From positions 19,854-83,853 of the forward strand of contig WTXG01000159.1 of the NCBI GenBank assembly GCA_022496185.1: 64,000 nucleotides of DNA. Direction: 5' to 3'. Below are positions 22,901 through 33,560 of the stretch, piece by piece. Origin of the DNA: Multifurca ochricompacta. Lineage: Eukaryota > Basidiomycota > Agaricomycetes > Russulales > Russulaceae. Each line of letters starts with the position of its first letter. Position 1 is the stretch's first letter. The position numbers were made by a program, and so were the translations under genes. The notes under the pieces were generated by a model. That model did no database searches. It was not told the origin of the DNA and worked only from the letters and a program-made list of their open reading frames with translations.

Positions 22901-23360
22901 ATGTAACAATGGTGGGATATGAGTCTTTATCCATCGTCGCATTGGCCCAGTTAATCTTTGGTTCGAATGCAGCGAGCCACGGATATCCCAGGATGAGATC
23001 TTCATCCCCTAAGTTGGTAACCAGGAAGCGAATCACCTTCATTGTTTCCCCAACTTGGACGTTCAGGTTGGTATAATGTGTGATTTTTCCAGCACAATTG
23101 GCTGTCCCATCAATATTCCAGATATTCTTTTCTTGGGGAAGAGCCAGCATCCCCAGGCCTAAGGTTTTGATTAGTTGTAGACTAATGAAGTTGTCTGTGG
23201 CTCTGGAGTCCACTAAGATATCTCGGTCAGCCGTCCTCTGTGTAGTCTTGAAATGAACTGGTATTTTTAATGATTTGAATCAACTAGTGTACACAGAGGT
23301 AACATGGAGTGCTCGCACCCAGGCTGATGGGGTAGAGCCTAACAAAAATCCTTTTTTGCA
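19919..23360 (-). pseudogene. pol: Pol of gypsy copy Bb (PR-RT-RH-IN-chromodomain)
   Basis: Entered by a -1 shift near 23351-23357. Protease is at 23213-22752, but the catalytic motif reads DSR instead of DSG. RT runs from about 22640 to 21900 (FFFIKKK region near 22530, [13 protein letters not shown] at about 22290, YMDD at about 22185). RNase H is at 21873-21540 (FELEVDTSHFANGAVL, YDIWDRELLAIV). The integrase HHCC arm is at about 21130-20990 (HFHHDLPSAGHPG, CAACQAN) and the core at 20930-20580 (AMDFIVKLP, then frame breaks). The chromodomain tail ends in VLISEF at 19919. Multiple TGA stops and frameshifts make it non-functional. Confidence 0.9.
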
Positions 23361-24859
23361 AATGCCTTCTCAACAAGGATGGTGCGCACTTCCTCACTCT
23401 CCTTCATCATGTTTGCCCATATATCCTGGGCCTTCTCTTCCTTGGTTTGTTTGTCTGCAGCTGGTGGGTAATTGTGAATGGGGGCTGCAGGTGTAGTTGT
23501 TGCCTCTGCGATCCATACTCCCTTCTTTGGGCAGTCTTGGGACATATGCCCTTGTTCTTTACAGCGGAAGCACTGCCCTTCCTTCATCAGTGTCTGTCGC
23601 TCATTTTCTGTGAGTGTAGCTCTTGCCTGTACTCTGTCCGCTGAGGTGTCCATTGCATTAGGATCCCTCTGGGTAGTATGCATCAGTTTGACTCCAAATG
23701 CTGTCTTCCACTGTTCTCAAGTCTTTCCTTTCTTCATGTTGACTCCAAATTGGGTTTGGAAGTCAAGATAGTCCTGCTGCTGTCATTGAGCAGCATCAAC
23801 CCATTTGTCCCAGTCATGGGGGTGGTGAAATTGGATAATGTTTTTGATGAGCGGGTTTGGCAATCCTTGGGAAAAGAGGTCCAAGGTTGCTTCTTCGTCT
23901 GTATCATAGCCTGCTCGATTTGCCAGGCTCCAGAACTTTGCCACATAGGCATCGAGCTCTCCCTTCTCCATCTGCAGGGACTTCAATTCCCTGGCTGCTT
24001 TCTGCTTTGCTTGTCCGTCAGTGAATGCATCTTTGAACCTTTGGGCAATAGTTTCCCAGAGGCCCTCGCTGGTAGTGTGATGTCCACCTTCTACCTGCTC
24101 ATTCAGCCATTCAAGCTGTTCCATTGTCCAGTCATCGACTGCGTCACCTCTGATAAGTGAAAGGAAGAGGTTGGCACATTGGAAAGGGTTGATGATCTGG
24201 GCAACATCATGATTGAAGTTCTTGAATGTAGTGAACTCCAGCATGAACTTCTTGCTCTGGGAGCGATCTCCTGTGAAGGTCTGGGGCAGGACCCCTGAAA
24301 GGCATCCAGATGGTGGAGGGATGTTCGGGATAGCAGGGGGAGGAGGAGGAGGAGGAGGAGCGGGGTCAGGGAGTTGGGCAGCAATGGTTGACATGTTCTG
24401 TTGGAATGGGGTGATGGTTTTGGTGGATTGTATTGATATCTGTGGAGTTGTCAAAGCAGGGGCTCTGATCATGACAACTGCCAGTGCAACCAGGGGCGTA
24501 GGCAATGCTAATACTGGTGTGTCTTCACTATGTTCTTCGATGTATTCTTCTGGTTCTGAGTCAGTGATAATTGCAGGTGGGTTTTCTCTCCATGGTCCAA
24601 GACCAAATTCTAGTGGAGCGGGAGCAGTAGTGACCCATGAGTGTTTGCTTTCCAAGTATTGGATATGATACCAGACTCTCTTTTCGTTGTCGTATTCTAC
24701 TGGTTGGTATCTTCTGTTGTGATAGACGTAGTATCCAAACTCAGATTCAAAGTCTTTCCAGATGGCAGAGCCAAGTGTCTGTTGTGAAAGATTATTCTTG
24801 TCTCTGTGTTCAACGAGCTCTTCTCTGAACAAGGTCTGACTGTGGCTGGATGAAGCCAC
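23339..24859 (-). pseudogene. gag: Gag of gypsy copy Bb
   Basis: Frame from 24859 (codon GTG, ASSHSQTLFREELVEHRD) to the stop at 23339. It is open down to about 23783, then broken near 23700. N-terminal WKDFESEFGYYVYHN and RVWYHIQYLESKHSWVTT precede an acidic EEYIEEHSED and a Pro-rich linker. The capsid follows (VLPQTFTGDRSQSKKFMLEF, PFQCANLFLSLIRGDAVDDW, 'LDAYVAKFWSLANRAGY'). The nucleocapsid knuckle is CFRCKEQGHMSQDC at about 23580-23540. No ATG occurs near the N-terminus in this frame, and a TGA lies just upstream. The end KKDFC-stop follows the A AAA AAG heptamer. Confidence 0.88.
23351..23357 (-). promoter_or_regulatory. Candidate -1 ribosomal frameshift heptamer (family B)
   Basis: On the minus strand the gag frame reads GCA AAA AAG GAT TTT TGT TAG, so A AAA AAG is in the X XXY YYZ register. 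A -1 slip gives AAA AAA GGA TTT TTG, which is the frame that continues into protease. In copies Ba and Bd the site reads C AAA AAG; in Bc it is mutated (29990-29997). Confidence 0.65.
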
Positions 24860-24880
24860 AATGGAGGAGACTCAACTTGA

Positions 24881-25452
24881 TGTTACGTCCAGTGTGGGAC
24901 GTTCTACACGACTTGTGTACAGCATATCATTTGTAATCAGATAAGAAACCAATAAGGCTTCTTGGAGTGAAATGGATGAGTCAAAGTCAAAGGGGCTGTT
25001 CCCAAGACAATGTTGAGCGGAGAAGTGTCAGAAACACTGAGATAGATGAGTCAAGGTCAAAGGGAATGTCCAGAAGACAAGCACTGATGTATTCAATAAG
25101 TGAGTCTGAGGTCTACAATGTAGCTACAGCAGACTTATATACATAATCAAATGAGTGTCTAAAGATAAGATAACACAGAGTCATGTGGGCCCAAATATAC
25201 AAAAGTGGAGGGCATAGAGCCGAGCTTCTGATAGGGAATTAAGTAAGTGTCCAGTCATAATGATAAGGAGATAAGAGAACAATCATAAGTAAAGTGGCAC
25301 AAACAAAGACAAAGGCAATCATGGGGAAGGGAGCAAGGCACATGATGGGTCCCAGGAAGGAGACATAATCAAGAAATGTAGCATAGGGGGAAGGGCAGGG
25401 TCATCATTGGGGAGGGTGAAGAAAAGTGGGTTGCTAGGCAAGGGTCATAACA
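24881..25452 (-). repeat. 5' LTR of gypsy copy Bb
   Basis: Plus-strand ends TGTTACGTCC and GGTCATAACA, followed by target duplicate CACAG. It lacks five single bases relative to the 3' LTR, each in a run of two or three identical bases. Confidence 0.93.
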
Positions 25453-26269
25453 CACAGCCAAGAACAATCTCAGTATGGTCACAGATCTCTATTGATGGTG
25501 ACATACCATGATTCTGTCTTGGTATGTTGCCAATATGAGTAAGTTACTCTATTTAGGTTAGTCCTCTCAAAAACTGCAGTAATTGACCCATTCTTCAATG
25601 TAGCTTTTTCCATGGCCTCTCATGCAGCATGGACATCCTTTTTTTGATCTGCAGTTTCTATTATCTCTTTGCTCCAACAGATTTTGGTGTGGTGTCACAA
25701 ATTGCTTGTTGACTTTGCATCTCCTGTATCCAGGTAGTGTTGGACATGCCAGTAATACTGACCTTTCCCTTTGCAGTGCTTTGCATTACACTCAAAGACA
25801 TGAACTTGATGGCCATCAATGTGATCAATGCAGGGATATGGTTTGAAAAATGCATAGATTGGTGAGTTCCAATGTTTTTAAAGTCTCTCTACACACATGT
25901 TAGAAAAGACAGTGACATTGTGTGGGAACTGACTGACTCAATTCATCTTTTGCAGACTCCTCAGGTTTGTCATCATCATCACTTCCATCAGCTTCCTCTA
26001 TTATTTGGCCTTGGACAGTATTATCTTCATCATAAATATCTTCAATGTCAACAGAGGCCTGCCAGCTTTCAAGAGTACCAGTACTTGTATCCTTAGTAGG
26101 GAGTGGTATTTGGCTTGTATTTGTCAATAAATGAGATAATTGTTTCACCTTCTTATTCTTGGGTAGCAGTGGATCTGTGTTCTCTGTGATGCACATTGTC
26201 TGCTTTCATTTATGAGAACTTGAAGGACATAAATTAGGAGCAGCTTTGCTAGAGCTAGAGGGAGACATT
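25453..26269 (-). pseudogene. hAT remnant 3, N-terminal and BED part (right part)
   Basis: Starts near ATG 26269 (MSPSSSSKAAPNLCPSSSHK). An acidic segment (IEDIYDEDNTVQ, EEADGSDDDDKPEES) ends near 25900 and is followed by an intron-like gap. A BED-type zinc-finger region follows (HVFECNAKHCKGKGQYYW, SNL.HHTKICW at about 25830-25680). The frame then degenerates to the CACAG target site at 25453. It joins the catalytic segment at 17859-18079 across the gypsy insertion, but the normal segment between BED and catalytic core appears shortened, suggesting an internal deletion before the gypsy arrived. Confidence 0.75.
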
Positions 26270-26519
26270 TTGAAACAATATGTGGAAATGCAGCCTGATA
26301 AATCTGGTTAAAACAACTACTTTGTTAGATACAGAAATATTGTCTTTAAATACTGTAAGGACTGTGCTGTGCTGTGATCATAAGGAATGTACTTAATCAT
26401 AACTAATCATAATAAACAAGTGTAAGTATCATCCTGCACTGCCAACACTGGTCACCTCTAATCTGGTCTGGCTTAGTCTGATCCATTACTGGCTCAACAC
26501 AAAATACTTAGGGATCAGC
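26270..26519. other. A/T-rich stretch, nothing recognised
   Basis: Upstream flank of hAT remnant 3; no coding frame or clear terminal repeat is seen. Confidence 0.4.
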
Positions 26520-26765
26520 AAGGGTTTTCATACCTGTGCAGGTAAGTGCTGCAGGTTTTGATGGGTATGGGTACAGGTATACAACTCCCAACCCACCAGA
26601 AACCTGTACCTGTGCAGTAGGTTTGGCAGGTATAAGTGGCCATCAGTCATTGACAAGATCAGCAGAAATTTAATGATAAAATACATTTGTAGCAAACAAA
26701 TGACTATATTTTATTTGATGTATGCTACAGGGTTTTTGTAAATATGTTCTAGTGTTATCCTATGA
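26520..26765. repeat. Dispersed repeat E, copy 2
   Basis: Matches 5253-5480: it shares the ACCTGTGCAGGTAAGTGC start, the GGGTATGGGTACAGGTAT tract, the opposing ACCTGTACCTGTGCAG tract and the ATGTATGCTA...TGTTCTAGTGTTA end. Not coding. Confidence 0.65.
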
Positions 26766-26864
26766 AATATCAAAGCAGATCAACTGTGCAATGTAAAATA
26801 AAAGTGTTATCAGTGATCCACTCTCTTGAAAATCCTGATGCAACTGTTTTATTAATGCGCGATC

Positions 26865-27078
26865 AATTCTGCCAGTCTGGCACTATCTAAAATACACTCT
26901 AGACTACTTTAGACTATTCTATAATCTAATTATCAAATTAGTTTACTGAAACAAGGCCTGCATGTATCTACAGGCTGCATAGGGCAGTGACTACATTGGA
27001 CCAGCATATTGGTCTGATCTCCTTCCTATTAAGGAAGGTTGACTTAACAATTGTGGCTGCAATTTTCCATTGGTCTGA
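26865..27078 (-). repeat. LTR family F1 fragment, inverted
   Basis: The reverse complement matches 36730-36940 and, more distantly, 47190-47370 within the F1 solo LTR (shared TAGTCTAAAGTAGTCTAG and GTGCCAGACTGGCAGA). Ends are ragged. It is fused directly to an LTR G fragment at 27079. Confidence 0.6.
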
Positions 27079-27386
27079 CATGATTGTGATCACGCATAGA
27101 TAACACAACAGAAACACATTCACAAATTAATTAGATACATAGAATATACATCTAAGATCTGACATATGATCAAATCACATCATTAAACAAGATAATGAGA
27201 TAACATGTTCATTTAATCTAGTAGCTGATATAGTACATAGAATGTATATAAACACTGTATAACTACTGTAATAAAGTAGTTGCTATCACTCTATTGAAAG
27301 CATCTAAGCCTTGCAGCTAACAAGGTGAGATAAGATAGTAGTAAAGTAGTATCTAAAGTACAAGCCTGTGCCATGCCTGTTCCACA
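27079..27386 (+). repeat. Copia LTR family G, 5'-truncated
   Basis: From TCTGACATGATTGTGATCACG to CATGCCTGTTCCACA it follows the solo LTR at 35860-36192. The first part of the LTR is missing and replaced by the F1 fragment. Confidence 0.75.
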
Positions 27387-27660
27387 AAATGAAATAAAAT
27401 AAGAATGTAAATAAAGAATCAAATTAATCTTCTGAACATAAATCAGCAATTATAGAGGGATCCTGAGTAGCCACAAATGAATGCATTGTATCCAAGTGTG
27501 TATCTCCCAGACCAGGATGGTCCAGGCTGATTGTCCGAAATGTGCAATGCAACCAAAGAACTTGCACGTGTTTCATTTTATGGGTAACCTGGGTATCAAA
27601 ACAAATATCCAGGGGTTACCCCTGCCAATCACTATGCATTTGTCAATTATTTTTGCATTC
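27387..27660. repeat. Dispersed repeat D, copy 1
   Basis: Shares AATCTTCTGA.CATAAA, GAGGGATC, CAAATGAATGCATTGT, GTGCAATGCAA and AGGGGTTACCCCTG with a second copy that is split by gypsy Bc (27770-27887 and 35376-35560). Not coding. It ends in GGGTAACC/GGTTACCC palindromes like those of repeat E. Confidence 0.6.
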
Positions 27661-27769
27661 TGTGTGGTTATCTGACAGGCTTTTCATTCAATGTTCTATT
27701 ACATCCTACCTAATCATCTCTGTATATTGGGGTGGATTTTAGTTGTGCTTGTATAAAATTGAGACCAGA

Positions 27770-27887
27770 ATAATAAAATAAAAATGGAATAATGAATTAT
27801 CTTAATCTTCTGAGCATAAAACAAGAGTCATTGAGGGATCTTAAGCAGCCATAAATGAATGCATTGTGTATCTCCTTGGTCCTGGAT
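27770..27887. repeat. Dispersed repeat D, copy 2, left half
   Basis: This half stops at the 5' LTR of gypsy Bc; the right half resumes at 35376. Comparison with copy 1 shows that the gypsy element inserted at the GGAT of the repeat. Confidence 0.6.
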
Positions 27888-28472
27888 TGTTACAATCTCT
27901 GCCAAGCAACCCTGTTTTCTTCACTCTCCCCAATGACAATCCCTCCCTACCACCCACTTTACACTTCCTGATCACGTCTCCATCCTGGGACCCATCACAT
28001 GCCCTACTCCCATCCCTGTGACTTGCTTTGGACTTGTTGACTCCCTGTTTACCTATGTCTGATTTCTTATCTCGTTATCTCTTTATCTTTACGACTGGAC
28101 ACTTACTTAATACCCTATCAGAAGCCAGGCTTTACGCCCTCCGCTTCTGTATATTTGGGCCCACCTGACTCCGATCCCTTATCTCAGAGACGCCCATTCG
28201 ATTACATATATAAGTCTGCTGTAACTACATTGTAGACCTCAGACTCAACTTATTGAATACATCAGTGCTTGTCTTCTGGACTTCCCTTTGAATCCTAAGC
28301 TCAGTGATCTCAGTGCTTCTGGCACTTTCTTGCTCAACATCATCTTAGAGTACAGCCTCTTTGACTTTGACTTGTCCCACTTATACTCCAAGAAGCCCTA
28401 TTGGTTTCTTACTGAACTCACGAACCATGCTGTCACACAAGTCATGTGGAATGTCCCACACCAGATGTAACA
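27888..28472 (+). repeat. 5' LTR of gypsy copy Bc
   Basis: TGTTACAATCTCTGCC to CACCAGATGTAACA. A TATATAAG box is at about 28205. About two dozen differences from the 3' LTR, all of CG/TG/CA type as far as I can see, and no length change. Confidence 0.95.
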
Positions 28473-28491
28473 TCAAGTCAAGTCTCTCATT

Positions 28492-30063
28492 GTGGCTTCC
28501 AGCTGCAGTCAGACCCTGTTCAAAGAAGAACTTATTGAATGCAGAGATGAGAATAATCTTTCACAGCAAACACTTGGCTCTGCCACCTGGAAAGATTTTG
28601 AGTCTGAGTTTGGATACTACATCTATCACAATGGAAGATACCAACCAGTAGAATACAACAAAGAGAAAAGAGTTTGGTATCATATCCAATATTTGGACAG
28701 CCAACACTCTTGGGTTACTACAGGACCCGCCCCACCTGAATTTGGACTAGGACTGTGGAGAGAGAATCCCCCGGCCATTGTCATGGACTCCAAACCAGAG
28801 GAGTATGTAGAAGAACACAGTGAAGAAGCACTGGTATTAGCGTCGACTACAACCCCAGTTGCACCCGAAGTTGTCATGTCCAGAGCCCCTGCTTTGACAA
28901 CTCCCCAGATTTCCATACAATCCACCAACACTGTCACCCCATTTCATCAAAGAATGTCCACTATTGCTGCCCAGCTCCCAGACCCAGTCCCTCCTCCCCC
29001 ACCGCCCCCAGTTGTGCTGCCACCAAACATCCCTCTGCCCTCCAGACATCTATTGGGTGTACTGCCCCAAACGTTCACAGGGGACTGTTCACAAAGCAAG
29101 AAATTTATGCTGGAGTTTACGACCTTCAAGAACTTCAACCATGACGTCCCCCAAATCATTAACCCCTTCCAATGTGCCAACCTCTTCTTGTCTCTAATTC
29201 GGGGAGAGGCAGTGGACGACTGGACCATGGAACAGCTGGAGTGGCTGAATGAACAGATTGAGAGTGGATGTTGCACCACTAGTGAAGGGCTTTGGGAAAC
29301 CATCGCCCAACAATTTAAAGATGTGTTCACAGATGGGCAGGCCAAACAGAAGGCCACCTGAGAATTGAAGTCTCTAAAGATGGAGAAGGGAGAATTGGAC
29401 TCCTATGTAGCCAAGTTCAGAAGCCTAGCCAACTGGGCAGGATATGACATGGATGAGGAGGCGACACTGGATCTCTTCTCCCAGGGACTGCCCAACCCAC
29501 TAGTTAAGAACATCATCCAGTTCCACCACCCCCAGGACTGGGACAGATGGGTAGAAGCTGCTCAACGACAGCAGCAAGATTATTTGGACTTCCAAACATG
29601 CTTTGGGGTCAATACAAAAAAAGAAAAGACTTGAGATCAGTGGAAGGCAGCCTTTGGGATTAAACCTGTGCATACCTCTCAGCACGACCCAAACACCATG
29701 GATATGTCAGCTGACAGAACCCAAGCAAGAGCTACACTCACCAAAGACAAGAGACAGACATTGATGAAGGAAGGAAGGTGCTTTCGCTGCAAAGCACAAG
29801 GACATATGTCAAGAGAGTGCCCTAAGAAGGGAGTGCGGGTGGCTGAAGCAACAACCACGCCCATACACAATAACCCACCCACCATTGAAAAGAAGACACT
29901 GACTAAAGAAGAGAAGGCACAAGAAATATGGGGCAATATGATGAAGGAGAGCAAAGAAGTATGGGCCATTCTGGTGGAAAAGGCATTCGCAAAGAAGGAT
30001 TTTGATTGGCTCAAACCCATTGGCCTGGGCGCAAGCATTACATGTAACCTCTGTGTATACTAG
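28492..30063 (+). pseudogene. gag: Gag of gypsy copy Bc
   Basis: The frame begins with GTG at 28492 (ASSCSQTLFKEELIECRD), with an in-frame TAA at 28468-28470 upstream and no ATG in the first hundred or so codons. Domains in order: N-terminal WKDFESEFGYYIYHN, RVWYHIQYLDSQHSWVTTGP, a Pro-rich linker (28980-29030), and the capsid (VLPQTFTGDCSQSKKFMLEF to 'VTFQ'-like end near 29640). The CCHC knuckle CFRCKAQGHMSREC is at 29781-29822. A TGA at 29359 and a stop at 29632 break it. The frameshift heptamer is mutated, so this gag frame reads past the usual stop to 30063. Confidence 0.88.
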
Positions 30064-33000
30064 TTGCTTCAAATCTTTGAAAATACCAGTACATTTCGAG
30101 ACTACACAGAGGACGGCCGACTGTGACATCCTGATAGATTCAGGAGCCACTGACAATTTTATCAGCCCACGAATGGCAAGGACCATGGGGTTGGGGATGT
30201 TGGCACTTCCCCAGGAGAAGAACATCTGGAATATTGATGGAACCACCAATTGAGCAGGAAAAATCACACACTACACTGATCTCAACGTCCAAGTAGGAGA
30301 GTGGACAAAGGCCATTCGCTTCCTAGTCACCAATCTAGGAGATGAGGATTTAATCCTGGGATATCCATGGCTCACGGCATTTGAACCAAAGATTAACTGG
30401 AGCGATGCGACTATGAGCAAGGAATTCTATCCCATCCTGATCACATCAATGGGGTATGATTATGCAGCTTGACACTCGGCAGTGCGCAGGGTAGAAGAAG
30501 AAAGTGAAGAACCAGGTCACTGCTTTGTTACCAAGGCATCAGAACTTGCCCAGAAAGCAGTGGAAGGACATACAGAAAGGACCTTTGAGGAAGTAGTGCT
30601 GGAGGCGTACCACTGACATTGGAAGGTATTCTTGGAAGAGGAATCCCAACATTTCCCTCCTGCATGACCATGGGACCACACCATTGACTTTGCCCCCAAT
30701 ACCCCATCAGCGATCGACTGTAAAATCTACCCATTGTCACAAGCAGAACAGACGGCACTCACGACATTCCTCAAGGAGCATCTTGCGAAAGGATACATTC
30801 GTCCATCTAAATCCCCATACGCATCACCATTCTTCTTTATCAAGAAGAAAGATGGCAAACTTCGACCTGTCCAGGATTATCAACGAATAAATGCCCACAC
30901 CATAAAGAATGCCTACCCTCTGCCACTTATATCAGAGCTTATTGACACCATGCAAGATAAATCCCTGTTCTCTAAAATGGATGTCCACTGGGGGTATAAC
31001 AATATTAGGATCAGAGAAGGAGATCAGTGTAAGGCGGCATTCAAGACTAATCAGGGACTGTTCGAGCTGAATGTCATGTTCTTTGGCCTCACCAATTCGC
31101 CTGCCACCTTCCAGTCCATGATGAACCATATCTTCCACAACCTCATTCTCACAGGTGAAGTGGTGGTATATATGGATGATATACTAGTGGCCACTACAAA
31201 CAACTTGATTCACCATTGAGAATGAGTTCATCAGGTATTGGACATCCTACACAAGCATGATCTATATCTCAAACCAGCTAAATGCTTGTTTGAGCAACTA
31301 AGTGTGGAATACTTGGGAGTCATTCTGGAGGGAGGACATGTATGAATGGACCTGGTAAAAGTACAAGGGATTCAGGAATGGCCTGTACCTATGTGTGTCA
31401 AGGATGTGCGATCCTTTGTAGGATTCTGCAACTTCTACCAATGATTCGTGTGAGGGTTCTCAGAAATTGCCCAACCATTGAATAGACTGCTAAAGAAGGA
31501 CATACCTTGGCATTGGGGAATAGAACAACAATGGGCCTTCGAACAGATTTGGGATATTGTGGGTTTGGAACCTGTCCTCCTGCAGCCAGACTTGGAGCAG
31601 CCCTTTGAACTCGAAGTTGATGCATCGCACTTTGCCAACAGGGCCATACTAAATCAGAGAGACACAATGGGATTACTTCACCCTGTTGCCTTCTACTCCG
31701 AGACTTTCTTGCCAGCTGAATGAAACTATGATATATGGGATAGGGAATTGCTCACCATTGTAAAAGCACTACAACACTGGCGACCATATTTAGCAGGCAC
31801 CCCTCACAAAACCATCGTTCACACTGATCACTCCAACCTCTTATATTGGAAGGAACCCCACAAAATCAGTCGATGAGTAGCTCACAAAGTCCTAGAGCTG
31901 GAGGAATATAACTTCACACTGAAGCACATTGCAGGAAGCCATAATGCACATGCAGATGCCCTATCACAACGACCTGATCTGAACAATGGAAGGGAAGACA
32001 ATAACAATATCACAGTACTTCCTGAAGAAGTCTTCACAAAGACAGCCGTTGTTAGCCTCCACAACATGGATTTGTGGGCTCAGGTGTCTCAGAATATGAA
32101 CCAGCAGTTGTGCCAGTCATGGGCAGATACACATAACCTGAAAAAGATCGATGACTTATGGTGGAAGGATGGGGACTGTCTCGTTGTCACTGGTGGCGAC
32201 AACATTAAGAGGGGGGTGATCCACTTTCACCATGACCTTCCCTCTGCAGGTCACCCTGGCATTGCTAATACATACGCCCTGGCCAAATGAGATTACTGGT
32301 GGCTGAATATGAAGAAGGATGTGGAGACCTACATGAAAGGATGTGCAGACTGCCAAGCCAATAAAGTAAACACACACCCGCACCCACCAGCACTATTCCC
32401 GATCACGCCTACAGCCTCACTACCATTCCAGACCATCGCCATGGACTTCATTGTCAAACTCCCAGTCTCCCGAGGCTTTGATTCTGTCTTGACCATCACC
32501 AACCATGACTGTTCGAAAGTGGCACTGTTCATACCATGTAATGAATCCATCACAGCAGAAGGTGTAGCCAAACTCTACCTGGACCATGTCTACAGGCACT
32601 ATGGCCTCCCTGAAAAGATTATCTCAGACCGCAACCCATGATTCACCTCCATGTTTGCCAAGGCACTCTGTAAAGTCTTGGACGTAACCCAGAACATTTC
32701 AACAGCCTACCATCCACAGACAGACAGACAATTGGAAAGGACAAACCAGTGGCTTGAACAATATCTTCAGTTCTGGTGCAATGGACAACAGGATGATTGG
32801 GCTGACTGGCTGTCAACAGCAGAATTTGCACACAACTCCTGGCCCAATGGCACCACCAAGACCTCCCCATTCTCACTCCTCATGGGATGGACACCCCAAA
32901 CCACCTGGGCCGGAAAACCCATGAATGTCCCCTCAGCTGCGCAACGTATCACCCAATGGGAGGAGATCAGGAAATCAGCCAATGAGAACCTGTTGAAGGC

Positions 33001-33457
33001 ACAAAAGACCCTATTGGAAAGACCCTCACGATTCACACCTTATCAGACCAATGACCTTGTGTGGCTAGAAGGGAAGAACATCCACATGTCACATCCAACA
33101 GCTAAACTAGCACCTTGATGTCACGGGCCTTTCAAGATAACAAGGAAGCTGTCAGATGTGTCATACGAACTTGAACTTCCATCCACATGGAAGATTCATC
33201 TGGTCTTCCATGCCAGATTACTGATGCCCTACAAAGAAACATCCCTACATGGGGAAAACTTCCCAAGACCCCCTCCTGAATTAATTGATGGAGAAGCAGA
33301 ATGGGAAGTGGAGTGGATTCTAGACTCATTACATAAAGGCCGAGGGCGCAAGCTGCATTACCTCATTAAGTGGAAAGGATTCCCAGACTCTGACAACTCA
33401 TGGGAGCCAGCCAGGAATATCTTTGCCCCAGTCCTTATCTCAGAGTTCCATGCCTGA
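29992..33457 (+). pseudogene. pol: Pol of gypsy copy Bc (PR-RT-RH-IN-chromodomain)
   Basis: Protease has LIDSGATDNFISPRMA at about 30130. RT has [16 protein letters not shown] (30811), [40 protein letters not shown] (31058) and catalytic YMDD (31171). RNase H is at about 31600-31960 (FELEVDASHFAN, DRELLTIV, HADALSQRPD). The integrase zinc arm (HFHHDLPSAGHPG, CADCQANK) lies at 32220-32370, and the core (AMDFIVKLP, VYRHYGLPEKIISDR, TAYHPQT) at 32440-32730. The chromodomain (EWEVEWILDSLHKG, LIKWKGFPDSDNSWEP) is at 33299-33420. At least ten in-frame TGA codons are spread over it. Confidence 0.92.
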
Positions 33458-33560
33458 CATCCAGAAGCACCCAAGAATGCTTAAAAGGAGTAGCCTCAGA
33501 CCCCATTGAATCCCCCAGTACATGCTTTCCCAGCAACATTCTAACACTATTAAATCCATC

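Larger units (their letters stand above)
18080..25452 (-). mobile_element. Complete Ty3/gypsy family B element (copy Bb)
   Basis: Full structure on the minus strand: 5' LTR 24881-25452, gag, -1 frame pol (protease, RT, RNase H, integrase, chromodomain), an extra ORF, a polypurine tract (AGAAGAGGGGGTGA) and 3' LTR 18080-18655. The element is flanked by a perfect 5-bp target duplication, CACAG (18075-18079 and 25453-25457), and lies inside hAT remnant 3. The coding regions contain stops and frame breaks, so it is not autonomous now. Confidence 0.93.
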
